64,000 nt of DNA from Aquibacillus halophilus (lineage in GTDB: Bacteria; Bacillota; Bacilli; Bacillales; Amphibacillaceae): assembly GCF_009649745.1 (NCBI RefSeq), contig NZ_WJNG01000015.1, positions 1-64,000 on the forward strand, given 5' to 3'. Below are positions 11,001 to 19,173 of this stretch, piece after piece; positions within the stretch are counted from its first letter, which is position 1, and the number at the start of each line of letters is the position of its first letter. Under the pieces are notes generated by a model, which was given only the letters and a program-made list of their open reading frames with translations, did not search any database and was not told the DNA's origin. Position numbers and translations under genes: made by a program.

Positions 11001-12830
11001 TTCTTCTGCACTTGCAAAGAAAATGCGTTTATCTACAGACACATCCTCCCATTCCAAAGGCTGGACATATTCTTTTGTATCAGAATTTCCTACATACCTA
11101 TGAAAGTCTCCACCTTCAAGAATTGCACGGTATTCAAACGGAAGTTCAATCAATGGGTCTGCAGGATCCCAAATACCTAGTTCATTATCTAGCGCTAGTC
11201 TTGTAGCCGATTGATATAATTCATATTCAGCTTCATCCCCGACCGGCCAAATGAAATAAGAAACTGCATAACCTTTTTCAACCATTTCTAGATTCGTATT
11301 AATACCATCTTTATTAATTACTTGCGCCAATAATCTTCCATAGGCATCTGTTGGTTCTTCACCAACCTTAAGTGTTACTTCGTCGCCTTCTTGTAATAAA
11401 GTTTTCAAATAAGCGGAAGCAGCTTCACCGTGCTGGTCTTGATTATCACCATGAGCTCCGTTTGCCGAGCCCATATCCGTTTCTGGTGTATCGATATTGA
11501 CAAAGCGAACACGATCTGCACCAAGTACTGGTGAATTTAAACGAATTGTATCCCCATCGGTTACATACATAACAGTTGATGTATATTCACCAGCAGCAGT
11601 TGGTGCTTCAGGCTGCTCATCAGCTAATTTAATATCAGCATCTTTTCTTGGAATTAGTTGATAAGAATTGTATTGACTTAAAATAGCCGTTACATCGTAC
11701 CAACCTACCTCTAATGCCGTTAAATCTAATGTTCCTTCTATTACTCGTAATGTTGTGCCTTGGAAATTTGCATCAACAAATGAAATATTATAACCACCAC
11801 CAGCAGGGCTATCTGGAATATTAGAAATGTACCCCGATACTTTTACCAGTTGTCCTTCTAGTGGTTCAGCAACACTTGCATCCTGCAAGTCTGCAATCGA
11901 TATTTCTACAGGTTCCGGTAAAGCATTATCCTTACTTATTACTTCTAAGTCTTCTGAACTAGATGGCACAATTTCAGTAAGGTCATTATATACTGTAATT
12001 TTTCCAGTAACCTTTACTTTGTCCCCTTCTTCTAGCTCTGTGAAAATAGAAGCGTCAAAGTTAAATAGGTTAATACCAGCTGTATCATCTTGTATATAAT
12101 TTGAAAGCTGACTAGTATGTAAATTACCAGATAGCACTAGCCCTTCAACAGTTACTGTTTGTCCTTCTAGTGACCTAGCTTCCTCGATTGTATATAAATC
12201 TTTTGGTTCCGTTGGTTCTTCTGTTGTATCCTTAAGGTGTGAACCTAAATGACTAAAGTCATCTTGCGCGAAACCCGTCCATTCTACTGAAGGGTCAAAA
12301 ACATCACTTGGATTTGTGTCTCCAGCTAGAATTGATGTATTACGTACCAAGGTGGAATTCGCCGTGCTAACATCGGATCCCCAAGCACTACCTGGGTCCA
12401 CTCCAACTTGTCCAAATGAATCAACAACACTATCATTATTTTTCAACACGATAGCGTCATCCCCGTTGAAATTAATAACAGAGCCTGTTTCATCCGTGAC
12501 TGCCATAATATCAGCACTAGCTCGGGAATTTGCTAACACATATACCTCACCGCTAGCTAGAGTTCCCGATAATGTCATCGTACTATTCGGTGAACTTCCG
12601 CCATTAGTGTAAAGCTCAAGGCTATAAGTCGATAAATCTACTTCATTACCAGTCCCATTGTAAATTTCAATAGCCTTGTTGTATGAGCTCCCCTCAATAT
12701 ACTCCGATATAAACAAATCTTGGGATGTTTCTGCATTAACAGTGATTGCCAGTGTGCTAGAAAAGTTTGCTAGAATTAGTACAGCAATCAAAAAAACACT
12801 AATAAACTTTCTTTCGACAAAATTCCTCAT
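8052..12830 (-). CDS. Multidomain cell-wall-anchored nuclease/5'-nucleotidase (YhcR-like, with lamin-tail domain)
   Basis: A 1592-residue exported protein. Domains in order: signal peptide (1-33), lamin-tail-like domain (37-197), two OB-fold domains (212-300, 312-400), thermonuclease domain (416-556; R442, D447, E450 and R499 of the SNase site are kept), metallophosphatase (634-910; MNDLHG, HAGDMIGGSSP, GNHEFDEG, AHNH), 5'-nucleotidase C-terminal domain (925-1130), two further OB folds (1143-1225, 1232-1325), a beta-rich stalk, an acidic Asp/Glu/Ser linker, then LPGTS (1559-1563), a membrane helix and an RRK tail. Bacillus subtilis YhcR has the OB-SNase-nucleotidase core and an LPDTS sorting motif used by the YhcS sortase. 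The lamin-tail domain and extra OB folds are additions here. It should degrade extracellular nucleic acid to nucleoside and phosphate. No sortase gene is in the window. The promoter region has Pho-box-like repeats. Confidence 0.93.
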   Translation of the reverse strand: MRNFVERKFISVFLIAVLILANFSSTLAITVNAETSQDLFISEYIEGSSYNKAIEIYNGTGNEVDLSTYSLELYTNGGSSPNSTMTLSGTLASGEVYVLANSRASADIMAVTDETGSVINFNGDDAIVLKNNDSVVDSFGQVGVDPGSAWGSDVSTANSTLVRNTSILAGDTNPSDVFDPSVEWTGFAQDDFSHLGSHLKDTTEEPTEPKDLYTIEEARSLEGQTVTVEGLVLSGNLHTSQLSNYIQDDTAGINLFNFDASIFTELEEGDKVKVTGKITVYNDLTEIVPSSSEDLEVISKDNALPEPVEISIADLQDASVAEPLEGQLVKVSGYISNIPDSPAGGGYNISFVDANFQGTTLRVIEGTLDLTALEVGWYDVTAILSQYNSYQLIPRKDADIKLADEQPEAPTAAGEYTSTVMYVTDGDTIRLNSPVLGADRVRFVNIDTPETDMGSANGAHGDNQDQHGEAASAYLKTLLQEGDEVTLKVGEEPTDAYGRLLAQVINKDGINTNLEMVEKGYAVSYFIWPVGDEAEYELYQSATRLALDNELGIWDPADPLIELPFEYRAILEGGDFHRYVGNSDTKEYVQPLEWEDVSVDKRIFFASAEEAEAQGYTAVGSDPVDPPSEDVLELQLLSMNDLHGKIDQEYELDIDDDGTDDGMFGRMDYTSAFIKDRAQENPNTLIVHAGDMIGGSSPVSGLYQDEPTVEIMEEIGFDFGTVGNHEFDEGTDELLRMVNGGEHPEGLGTADYDGIDFANLCANCVYKDSGETILPPYAVAEVDGEKIGFIGVNTQASASMVMPAGIEDIEFTDEAAAVNKAVSELKADGVEAIVVLAHMPADQSGASATGDSANLANSVDDAVDIIFAAHNHQVVDAVVDNKLIVQASEYGKAFADVDIQIDRTTGDIVNKEAEIVFVDQSVMGPDPAVTNILEKYAALIADKMNEVLGYNANTMTGSYTGDGDHGLGNLIADAMLYSMGSDFAMMNGGGIRDQLLEGEVTWGNLYNIMPFGNTLMEFEVTGADLYTILNEQISAQYGPDYSVSGMKYTWDSTTNEVIDIMFMDGTLIEEDTTTYTLTVNNYMGTSEGPIKDLGQNEIMGPMDLDSFVDFVKSLESTENNPIDYGPEGRIVEIEDDSEEDLGEVTIAEARAAEMGTKVTVEGIVTTTPGAWGSNGFYLQDDTGGTYVFGDDSVSVGDSVKLTAKAASYNGEFQLSDVSELEITGNSDFPTALDLSPAEIDDTNQGQLVVVKGATISSLEEVNDYGTFEFIATQGDDSVLVRVDNRTGLAFSDFTFTDGDVVDITGISSVFNGEYQLKPTQADDIVEHIEDEPSEQEEQITVKPQVTNGKAKIDTNSIDQVKDQGELVVDVGDGLEVDLDLDSGQVEKLKAKGITLTIKNSETTVSIPSNILPSGAVSIKVEVVTDVEGSEGAVTKVFDFTINNGEIHEFTEPVTLKFLVDASKVSDDSRLEVRYFNEATGEWESIGGTYEGGFVTAQTSHFSKFAVFEIAQDDDKPDEEKPGDDSNETPEPEPEEDNSDESDKGDGSSEDEDSDSDEELPGTSTNTFNILLVGVMLIFAGMMFVIYHRRKTV

Positions 12831-12867
12831 TTGCTACCCCCTTGGTATATTTTCTTGTTCAAAGCCC

Positions 12868-12909
12868 ATTTTAACACATAAAAACCGAATAATATTAAGT
12901 TATTGTTAA
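12868..12909 (-). promoter_or_regulatory. Pho-box-like repeats and -10 of the surface nuclease gene
   Basis: Minus strand: TTAACA (12909-12904), ATAAC, TTAATA (12898-12893), i.e. two copies of the PhoP half-site TT(A/T/C)A(C/T)A at an exact 11-bp period. A weaker CGTAAG lies one period upstream. A -10-like TAAAAT is at 12873-12868, and no normal -35 is present; the last repeat occupies that position. This is the layout of PhoP-activated Bacillus promoters. Confidence 0.6.
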
Positions 12910-12964
12910 GTTATCTTACGGTTTTAGTAAAGATAGTACTTGTTTCCTAGACCCGATTTATTTA

Positions 12965-13011
12965 TTGAGTTTTGCCTAATACTTTCGTATAATTAGTTTA
13001 TAAATTAATTT
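12965..13011 (+). promoter_or_regulatory. gal operon promoter with operator-like palindrome
   Basis: TTGAGT (12965-12970), 17-bp spacer, TATAAT (12988-12993). Directly after the -10 lies ATAAATTAATTT (13000-13011), containing the palindrome AAATTAATTT. The same 12-mer occurs in the promoter region of the ROK regulator (19084-19095, minus strand), making it a candidate repressor site. Confidence 0.6.
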
Positions 13012-13038
13012 AATTAAGTTTTGTTAGGAGGCTTTTAA

Positions 13039-14226
13039 ATGAATACTGAAAAATTAATCTCCCAGTTTCAAACAACCTTCACGACAGACCAGTCCCCAAG
13101 AATCTTTTTTGCACCTGGACGGATCAATCTAATCGGTGAGCATACTGATTATAATGGTGGCCATGTTTTTCCTGCATCGATATCCTTTGGTACTTATGCC
13201 CTAGCATCTAAGCGAAGTGACAACAAATTACGTTTTTATTCAATAAACTTCCCAGAGAATGGTGTGATTGAGTGCGACTTATCTAATCTTAAATTCGATG
13301 ATGGACATTACTGGGCAAACTATCCAAAGGGAATGTTTTATAACTTTTTAAAAGATGGATTCGATATACAAACAGGGGCTGACATACTTTACTATGGAAA
13401 CATACCAAATGGTGCAGGTCTCTCATCCTCAGCTTCTATCGAGATAGCAACAGGTGTGTTAATTGAGAATTTGTATAAGCTAGACATAGATAGGATTCAA
13501 ATGATACAGCTTGGACAATCGGTTGAAAACCATTATATTGGAGTAAATAGTGGAATCATGGATCAGTTTGCTATTGGAAAAGGTAAAAAAGATCACGCTA
13601 TTTTACTCGATTGCCAGACCTTAAACTATTATTATGCGCCAATTCAACTAGATAGACATGTTATTATTATCATAAATACAAACAAACGCAGAGAGCTATC
13701 CGGTTCAAAGTATAATGAAAGACGAGCAGAGTGCGAACGAGCTTTAGGGGATTTACAAACCGAGCTTTCTATACAAAGCTTAGGGGATTTAACCGAGGAA
13801 CAATTTGAAGATTCTAAACACCTAATCAAAAATGAGATTGACCGAAAAAGAGCTAAGCATGCGGTCTATGAGAACCAGCGAACACTACAAGCACTTGAAC
13901 AGTTAAAACAAGGTAATTTAGAGCGATTTGGCTTATTAATGAACCAATCACATTTGTCCTTGCAGGATGATTATCAAGTGACTGGGATAGAGCTAGACAC
14001 CATAGTAGAAGCTGCTTGGAGTCAAGAAGGTGTCTTAGGCGCGCGCATGACGGGAGCTGGATTTGGCGGTTGTGCAATAGCGATAGTACCTAAGGATTCT
14101 GTTGATTCATTTAAAAAAAATGTTAACCAAACATATAAGAATAAAATTGGCTATGAAGCTACTTTCTATGTTGCAACCATTGGTGATGGTGCAAAAGAAA
14201 TATTTAAAAAGGAGTGTTACGAATGA
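13039..14226 (+). CDS. galK: Galactokinase
   Basis: First enzyme of the Leloir pathway: phosphorylates alpha-D-galactose at C1 with ATP. GHMP-kinase signatures are plain: galactokinase motif [15 protein letters not shown] (28-41), ATP-binding [14 protein letters not shown] (122-135), catalytic Asp in GIMDQF (D175), and [12 protein letters not shown] near the C-terminus. Its 395 residues are the normal length. TTAGGAGG precedes the ATG. The stop codon overlaps the galE start as ATGA, so translation is coupled. First gene of galK-galE-galT-galM. Confidence 0.97.
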   Translation: MNTEKLISQFQTTFTTDQSPRIFFAPGRINLIGEHTDYNGGHVFPASISFGTYALASKRSDNKLRFYSINFPENGVIECDLSNLKFDDGHYWANYPKGMFYNFLKDGFDIQTGADILYYGNIPNGAGLSSSASIEIATGVLIENLYKLDIDRIQMIQLGQSVENHYIGVNSGIMDQFAIGKGKKDHAILLDCQTLNYYYAPIQLDRHVIIIINTNKRRELSGSKYNERRAECERALGDLQTELSIQSLGDLTEEQFEDSKHLIKNEIDRKRAKHAVYENQRTLQALEQLKQGNLERFGLLMNQSHLSLQDDYQVTGIELDTIVEAAWSQEGVLGARMTGAGFGGCAIAIVPKDSVDSFKKNVNQTYKNKIGYEATFYVATIGDGAKEIFKKECYE

Positions 14227-15218
14227 GTGTATTAGTACTAGGTGGAGCAGGATACATTGGCTCTCATGCTGTATACCAGTTAATAGATCAAAAGCAAGAG
14301 GTTGTCGTGATTGATAATTTACAAACTGGACATCGTGGTGCGGTTCATCCAAAGGCGACTTTTTACCCAGGTGACATAAGGGATATCAATTTTTTGAGAG
14401 ATGTTTTTGAAAACGAGTCGATTGATTCTGTGCTCCATTTTGCAGCCAATTCACTAGTTGGCGAGTCTATGGAGGACCCAATCAAGTATTTCGACAATAA
14501 CGTTTACGGAACCCAAGTGCTTTTGCAAGCAATGAAAGAATTCAATGTGAAAAAGATTGTTTTCTCATCAACTGCCGCTACTTATGGGGAGCCAGATACT
14601 ATTCCCATTACAGAGAATGAAAAAACCGCACCGACAAGTACCTATGGCGAAACAAAATTAACCATGGAAAAACTAATGAAGTGGTGCGAGGTTGCTCATG
14701 GCATCAAGTATGTATCTTTACGTTATTTCAACGTTGCTGGTGCGCGGAGTAATGGGGAAATTGGCGAAGACCATCAACCAGAATCACACCTCATTCCAAT
14801 AGTACTTCAGGTTGCTCTAGGCCAACGTGAGCATATAACTATTTATGGAGAAGACTACAATACTGATGACGGAACTTGTATTCGCGACTACATTCATGTT
14901 GAGGATTTAATTGATGCCCATCTTCTAGCATTGGACTACCTCGATAATGGTGGAAATAGTGATGTGTTTAACCTTGGTAGTAGCCTAGGATTCTCAGTAA
15001 AGGAAATTATCGACACCGCACGGAAAGTTACCGGAAAAACCATATCCGCCAAAGTAGGGGAACGTCGGGCCGGAGATCCTAGTACTCTAATTGCTTCGTC
15101 AGACAAAGCGAAAAAGGTATTAGGCTGGAGCCCTAACAAAACTTCAATTGATAAAATTCTTGAAGACGCATGGAACTGGCATCAGGGGCATCCAGCAGGT
15201 TATGGGAAGGAAGTGTAA
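14223..15218 (+). CDS. galE: UDP-glucose 4-epimerase
   Basis: Interconverts UDP-galactose and UDP-glucose using bound NAD. Started at 14223 (331 residues), where ATG overlaps the galK stop and AAGGAG stands 7 nt upstream; the upstream in-frame TTG is not needed. Rossmann motif GGAGYIGSH at residues 7-15, catalytic Ser in FSSTAATYG and the Tyr-x3-Lys pair in STYGETK. The C-terminal [12 protein letters not shown] and LGWSP segments are typical of GalE. Second gene of the Leloir operon. Confidence 0.97.
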   Translation: MSVLVLGGAGYIGSHAVYQLIDQKQEVVVIDNLQTGHRGAVHPKATFYPGDIRDINFLRDVFENESIDSVLHFAANSLVGESMEDPIKYFDNNVYGTQVLLQAMKEFNVKKIVFSSTAATYGEPDTIPITENEKTAPTSTYGETKLTMEKLMKWCEVAHGIKYVSLRYFNVAGARSNGEIGEDHQPESHLIPIVLQVALGQREHITIYGEDYNTDDGTCIRDYIHVEDLIDAHLLALDYLDNGGNSDVFNLGSSLGFSVKEIIDTARKVTGKTISAKVGERRAGDPSTLIASSDKAKKVLGWSPNKTSIDKILEDAWNWHQGHPAGYGKEV

Positions 15219-15225
15219 TCTAATT

Positions 15226-16716
15226 ATGTCTATTTTTCTGCAGGTTGCTCAACTAGTAGAAAAAGGAGTAGAAGCTCAATTAATAGAACGAGAAGATACT
15301 ATCTATATTAGAAATCAGTTACTCGGACTCCTAAACTTGAAAGGCTTTGAAGAGGTTACAATCGTTGCAACAGAGAAATCTATCCCCGATTTATTGGAGG
15401 ACATTGTTAGCTATGCAATTACAGAAGAGGTTATCGAGGATGTACTAGATGATAAAGAAATTCTCTCAGCTAAGCTTATGGACTGTTTCCTATCAAAGCC
15501 GTCAGAGGTAAATCAAACCTTTTATTCTAAGTACGAGGATTCTCCGGAACAAGCAACTAATTATTTCTATAATTTAAGTAAAAGTAGCAACTATATTCAA
15601 ATGAATCGCATTAAGAAAAATATACACTATAAAACCGAATCACCTTATGGATCGTTAGACATTACCATCAATTTATCGAAGCCTGAGAAGGATCCTGAAC
15701 AATTGAAGCGTGAACGAGCGATGAAACAAAAAATCACTTATCCTAAGTGCCTTTTATGTATTGAAAATGAAGGTTATGTTGGGCGTACTGGACACCCAGC
15801 TCGTTCTAACCACAGAATTATTAATGTGCCATTGGAAGGAGAAGATTGGTTCCTTCAATATTCTCCTTATGTTTACTACAATGAACATTGTATACTTTTA
15901 TGTGCAGATCATCGAGAAATGAAAATAAACAAAGGAACTTTCCAACGGTTAACTGCCTTTGTGGAAAAGTTCCCACATTACTTTGTTGGTTCTAATGCTG
16001 ATCTACCGATTGTTGGTGGCTCAATATTAAGCCATGATCATTATCAAGGTGGACACTATACTTTCGCAATGACCGATGCCAAGGAAGAATTTTTCTTTAA
16101 AATTAATCAATTTGACGATGTTGATGCTTCCATTGTTAACTGGCCATTATCTGTTATTAGACTAAGAGCTAAAGATAGAAACAAGTTAATTGATGCTGCT
16201 ACGCATATTTTAGACAAATGGAGAGGTTACAGTGATACAAAAGTAGAAATACAAGCGTTTACTGATGACACACCACATAATACCATTACACCTATCGCTA
16301 GAGTACGTGATGGCTTGTTCGAATTAGATCTCGTATTACGAAATAACCGAACCACTGAAGAACACCCACTAGGGATTTTTCACCCACATCAGGACGTCCA
16401 TCATATCAAGAAAGAGAACATTGGCTTAATTGAAGTAATGGGACTTGCCGTCTTACCCGATCGTCTCAAATATGAATTAGAAGAAATACGCAGATTTTTG
16501 TTAGATAATACAAATCATGTTACGGATTACCACGAAAACTGGGCCCAAGAAATAAAGGAAAAATATAGTACCACCGTTGATCCTAAGAGTGTTGATCGTA
16601 TTTTGGAAGATGAATTGGGTAAAAAATTCACTAAAGTATTAGAGGATTCTGGTGTTTTCAAAACGAATAAAGAAGGTAGAGCTGCATTCGAAAAGTTCAT
16701 TACAGCCCTTAACTAG
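15226..16716 (+). CDS. galT: Galactose-1-phosphate uridylyltransferase, class II
   Basis: Transfers UMP from UDP-glucose to galactose-1-phosphate. This is the Gram-positive class II form (about 496 residues from the ATG at 15226), distinct from the shorter E. coli type. Visible motifs are CLLCIENEGYVGR, HPARSNHRIINVPL, and GGSILSHDHYQGGHYTFAM with the catalytic His pair. The upstream in-frame extension to 15148 lies wholly inside galE and is rejected. AAGGAAG lies about 12 nt before the ATG. The gap to galE is 7 nt. Confidence 0.95.
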   Translation: MSIFLQVAQLVEKGVEAQLIEREDTIYIRNQLLGLLNLKGFEEVTIVATEKSIPDLLEDIVSYAITEEVIEDVLDDKEILSAKLMDCFLSKPSEVNQTFYSKYEDSPEQATNYFYNLSKSSNYIQMNRIKKNIHYKTESPYGSLDITINLSKPEKDPEQLKRERAMKQKITYPKCLLCIENEGYVGRTGHPARSNHRIINVPLEGEDWFLQYSPYVYYNEHCILLCADHREMKINKGTFQRLTAFVEKFPHYFVGSNADLPIVGGSILSHDHYQGGHYTFAMTDAKEEFFFKINQFDDVDASIVNWPLSVIRLRAKDRNKLIDAATHILDKWRGYSDTKVEIQAFTDDTPHNTITPIARVRDGLFELDLVLRNNRTTEEHPLGIFHPHQDVHHIKKENIGLIEVMGLAVLPDRLKYELEEIRRFLLDNTNHVTDYHENWAQEIKEKYSTTVDPKSVDRILEDELGKKFTKVLEDSGVFKTNKEGRAAFEKFITALN

Positions 16717-16731
16717 GAAGGAGTATTATTT

Positions 16732-17781
16732 ATGAAAATAAACACTAAAAAAATAACGGTACCTAATCAAGAATGGAAGCTATTTACTTTAGTTAATGAC
16801 AACGGCATGGAGGTTAGTTTTCTTAACTATGGTGGCGCTATTACTAAGATACTAGTACCAAACCGCGACAACACCTTTGAAAACGTTGTCTTAGGATACA
16901 AGGAATATGAGGATTATATCGAAAATCCAGTCTTTTTAGGAGCACTAATTGGTAGAGTAGCTGGTAGAATTCAAGGATCTCAATTCGTCTTGGACGGGAC
17001 TACCTACACACTACCTGCTAATAATGGGGAAAACCATCTACACGGAGGTCCTACCGGTTTTCACTCAGTCGCTTGGGAATCAGATGCTTTCGAAACCGAA
17101 AACGAAGTAGGGGTTAACTTATCTCATACTAGTAACGATGGTGATGGAGGTTATCCAGGAAATTTAACTATGAAAGTAACCTATACATTAGATAATAGTA
17201 ACAATTTCTCAATCACCTATGAAGGAAGCTCGGATCAAAAGACAGTTTTAACAGCGACGAACCATTCCTACTTTAACTTAAGCGGGAATCTAAAAGAAAA
17301 TATTCTAGAACATGAAGTGACACTAGACAGTAGTTCTTTTGTTGAGTTGGATGAAGATTTAATTCCAACAGGGAAAGAGATTGCAGTGGAAGGTACTTCT
17401 TTTGACTTTAGAAACGGCCAACGGATCAAAGTTGGAGCAGAATCAAATAATCCACAGAACAAAGTAGCAAGTAATGGCTATGATCAGAACTTTATTTTTG
17501 ATGACAACAAAAAAGAAAAAGCAATTGTAAGGGATTATACTAGTGGCAGAGAATTAGTTGTAACAACCGACCAACCAGGTGTTGTACTTTATAGCTCAAA
17601 TAGTATGGACGAAAGCCTTAACTTAGTTGAAGGAAGCTCTAGAAAATATTTGGGTTTATGCTTAGAAACCCAGTCTTCTCCCGCTTCTTTAAACCATGAA
17701 GGCTTTCCTGGAATTGTTTTAGATAAAGGCGAAAAATATCAATCCAAAACAACATTTTCGTTTAATTTAATAAATAAATAA
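16732..17781 (+). CDS. galM: Aldose 1-epimerase (galactose mutarotase)
   Basis: Converts beta-D-galactose, as released by beta-galactosidases, to the alpha anomer used by GalK. At 349 residues it is a normal-length GalM. It shows FLNYGGAITKI, FLGALIGRVAGRI, NGENHLHGGPTGFH, ATNHSYFNLSG with the catalytic His, and a C-terminal LCLETQSSPASLNH block with the catalytic Glu. It begins 15 nt after galT with AAGGAG 9 nt upstream. Last gene of the gal operon; a bidirectional terminator follows. Confidence 0.95.
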   Translation: MKINTKKITVPNQEWKLFTLVNDNGMEVSFLNYGGAITKILVPNRDNTFENVVLGYKEYEDYIENPVFLGALIGRVAGRIQGSQFVLDGTTYTLPANNGENHLHGGPTGFHSVAWESDAFETENEVGVNLSHTSNDGDGGYPGNLTMKVTYTLDNSNNFSITYEGSSDQKTVLTATNHSYFNLSGNLKENILEHEVTLDSSSFVELDEDLIPTGKEIAVEGTSFDFRNGQRIKVGAESNNPQNKVASNGYDQNFIFDDNKKEKAIVRDYTSGRELVVTTDQPGVVLYSSNSMDESLNLVEGSSRKYLGLCLETQSSPASLNHEGFPGIVLDKGEKYQSKTTFSFNLINK

Positions 17782-17785
17782 AATT

Positions 17786-17823
17786 AAAAGATGGATAGGT
17801 CAGAAGAGCCTATCCATCTTTTA
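17786..17823. terminator. Bidirectional terminator between galM and the ROK gene
   Basis: AAAGATGGATAGG and CCTATCCATCTTT form a 13-bp stem with A-rich left and T-rich right flanks, serving the convergent gal operon and ROK regulator. Confidence 0.85.
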
Positions 17824-17829
17824 ATTCAA

Positions 17830-19035
17830 TTACCTAATTGTGACAGGTTGAAAAAGTTCGACTAATAATAAGGCAACTGCACCAATCGCGGTTGAGTTTT
17901 CTCCTAAATCGGTTAGGACAACCTCTGTTTGTTTTGCTGTAGTGGTAAGTACCCGCTCTTCAATCGCGGATTTTATTGGATCTAAAATAAATGAACCGGC
18001 CTTTGCTACTCCACCTCCAACGACAATTTTCGTTGGATTAAATACATGGATTAGATTAGTTAGACCTACACCAATAAAAGTTCCTGTCTCTTCAAGTATT
18101 CGTTTAGCCAAAGCATCACCCTTTTGTGCTGCTTGAAAGACTAATTCACCTGTTAGTTCGTGACCATCTGCAATCATTTCTGTTAATAAGCTTTTATTTG
18201 TTGTAATAGCGAGGCGTGCTTTTTCTACCATTGCCGGTCCAGAAGCAACAGTTTGTAGACACCCACGGTTACCGCATTGGCATTTTTTGCCGTTCATATC
18301 TAGAGTCATATGGCCTATTTCACCGGCTATACCATGCTCACCATGGTAAAGTTTCCCGTCAATTATCATTCCAGCACCGATACCTCGTCCAATGTTAATG
18401 GCAAGCATGCTACCTATCGAGTCATTTTGTCCAAACCACGCTTCCGCTAAGGCATAAGCTCTAGCATCATTTTCAACCTTGACGACCAAATCAAACGCCT
18501 CTTCCAATTCTTGTCTAATTGGAATGTCTTGTAAGTTTAAATTGGTTGCAAACAATGATGTTCCCGACTTCACTTCTACTACTCCGTGCATAGCCACACC
18601 TATACCAATGATTTTTTCTTTTAAATAATAAAACTCATCCATAAGTTCTGTTATTGCACCCTTTAATATACCTAGAAACTGCTCATTTGATGATACATTT
18701 CCTATTAAACTAGTGGATTTGCTTAAGATATTACCAGTCAAATCAGAAAGTATAACTTCTATATTACTTGGTCCGGCATCAACACCAACAATATAGAATT
18801 CACTATTGTTAATCACCAGCATTGTAGGCTTTCTACCGCCTTGGGAAACACCTAAATTGCTTTCTTTAACAATACCTTGCTCAATAAGCTCTTTTATAAT
18901 AGTACCGACCGTGGGAGGGGTTAATTTCGTGTCCTTAGCAATTTGCGCTCTCGAAATTGGCCCATTTGTGCGAACTTTATTTAAAATAATAGATTTATTT
19001 AGTGACTTCATCCATTGGAAGCTGCCTCTTTGCAT
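17830..19035 (-). CDS. ROK family transcriptional repressor (probable gal regulator)
   Basis: About 401 residues from the ATG at 19035, where GGAGG sits 8 nt upstream; a GTG overlapping that site is rejected. Residues 1-70 carry a winged helix-turn-helix (RAQIAKDTKLTPPTVGTIIK). The rest is a ROK sugar-kinase fold with GIGAGMIIDGKLYHGEHG and the zinc motif GEIGHMTLD...CQCGNRGCLQ. The last position of the usual CxCGxxGCxE is Gln here. It resembles XylR/NagC repressors that respond to a sugar. Convergence with the gal operon and a shared 12-bp promoter word suggest it represses galK-E-T-M; this is inference. Confidence 0.88.
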   Translation of the reverse strand: MQRGSFQWMKSLNKSIILNKVRTNGPISRAQIAKDTKLTPPTVGTIIKELIEQGIVKESNLGVSQGGRKPTMLVINNSEFYIVGVDAGPSNIEVILSDLTGNILSKSTSLIGNVSSNEQFLGILKGAITELMDEFYYLKEKIIGIGVAMHGVVEVKSGTSLFATNLNLQDIPIRQELEEAFDLVVKVENDARAYALAEAWFGQNDSIGSMLAINIGRGIGAGMIIDGKLYHGEHGIAGEIGHMTLDMNGKKCQCGNRGCLQTVASGPAMVEKARLAITTNKSLLTEMIADGHELTGELVFQAAQKGDALAKRILEETGTFIGVGLTNLIHVFNPTKIVVGGGVAKAGSFILDPIKSAIEERVLTTTAKQTEVVLTDLGENSTAIGAVALLLVELFQPVTIR

Positions 19036-19067
19036 AAACAAACCCTCCACCGAAAAACTTTTACTCT

Positions 19068-19095
19068 ATTATAACACATTATAAAATTAATTTAT
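19068..19095 (-). promoter_or_regulatory. Promoter region of the ROK gene with operator-like word
   Basis: TATAAT at 19073-19068 (minus strand), preceded by ATAAATTAATTT (19095-19084), the same word found after the gal -10. The -35 is weak. Consistent with autoregulation. Confidence 0.45.
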
Positions 19096-19121
19096 TAACT
19101 CTATAGGTAGCACCTTAAGAC

Positions 19122-19159
19122 AAAAAAGGTAATCAACCTGTTTAGTTGATTACCCTTTT
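19122..19159 (-). terminator. Terminator of the epimerase/aldo-keto reductase unit
   Basis: GGTAATCAAC/GTTGATTACC stem (arms 19128-19137 and 19145-19154) with a six-T tail on the minus strand (19127-19122), just past the aldo-keto reductase stop. Confidence 0.85.
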
Positions 19160-19173
19160 CTTCTTGCAAAAAT

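Noticed and set aside
10814-11206. 130-codon plus-strand ORF
   Set aside because: Antisense to the large nuclease/nucleotidase gene, with no ribosome binding site and low-complexity Leu/His-rich product.
15148-15225. Longer N-terminus for GalT
   Set aside because: The extension is entirely inside galE, and the ATG at 15226 gives the usual class II length.
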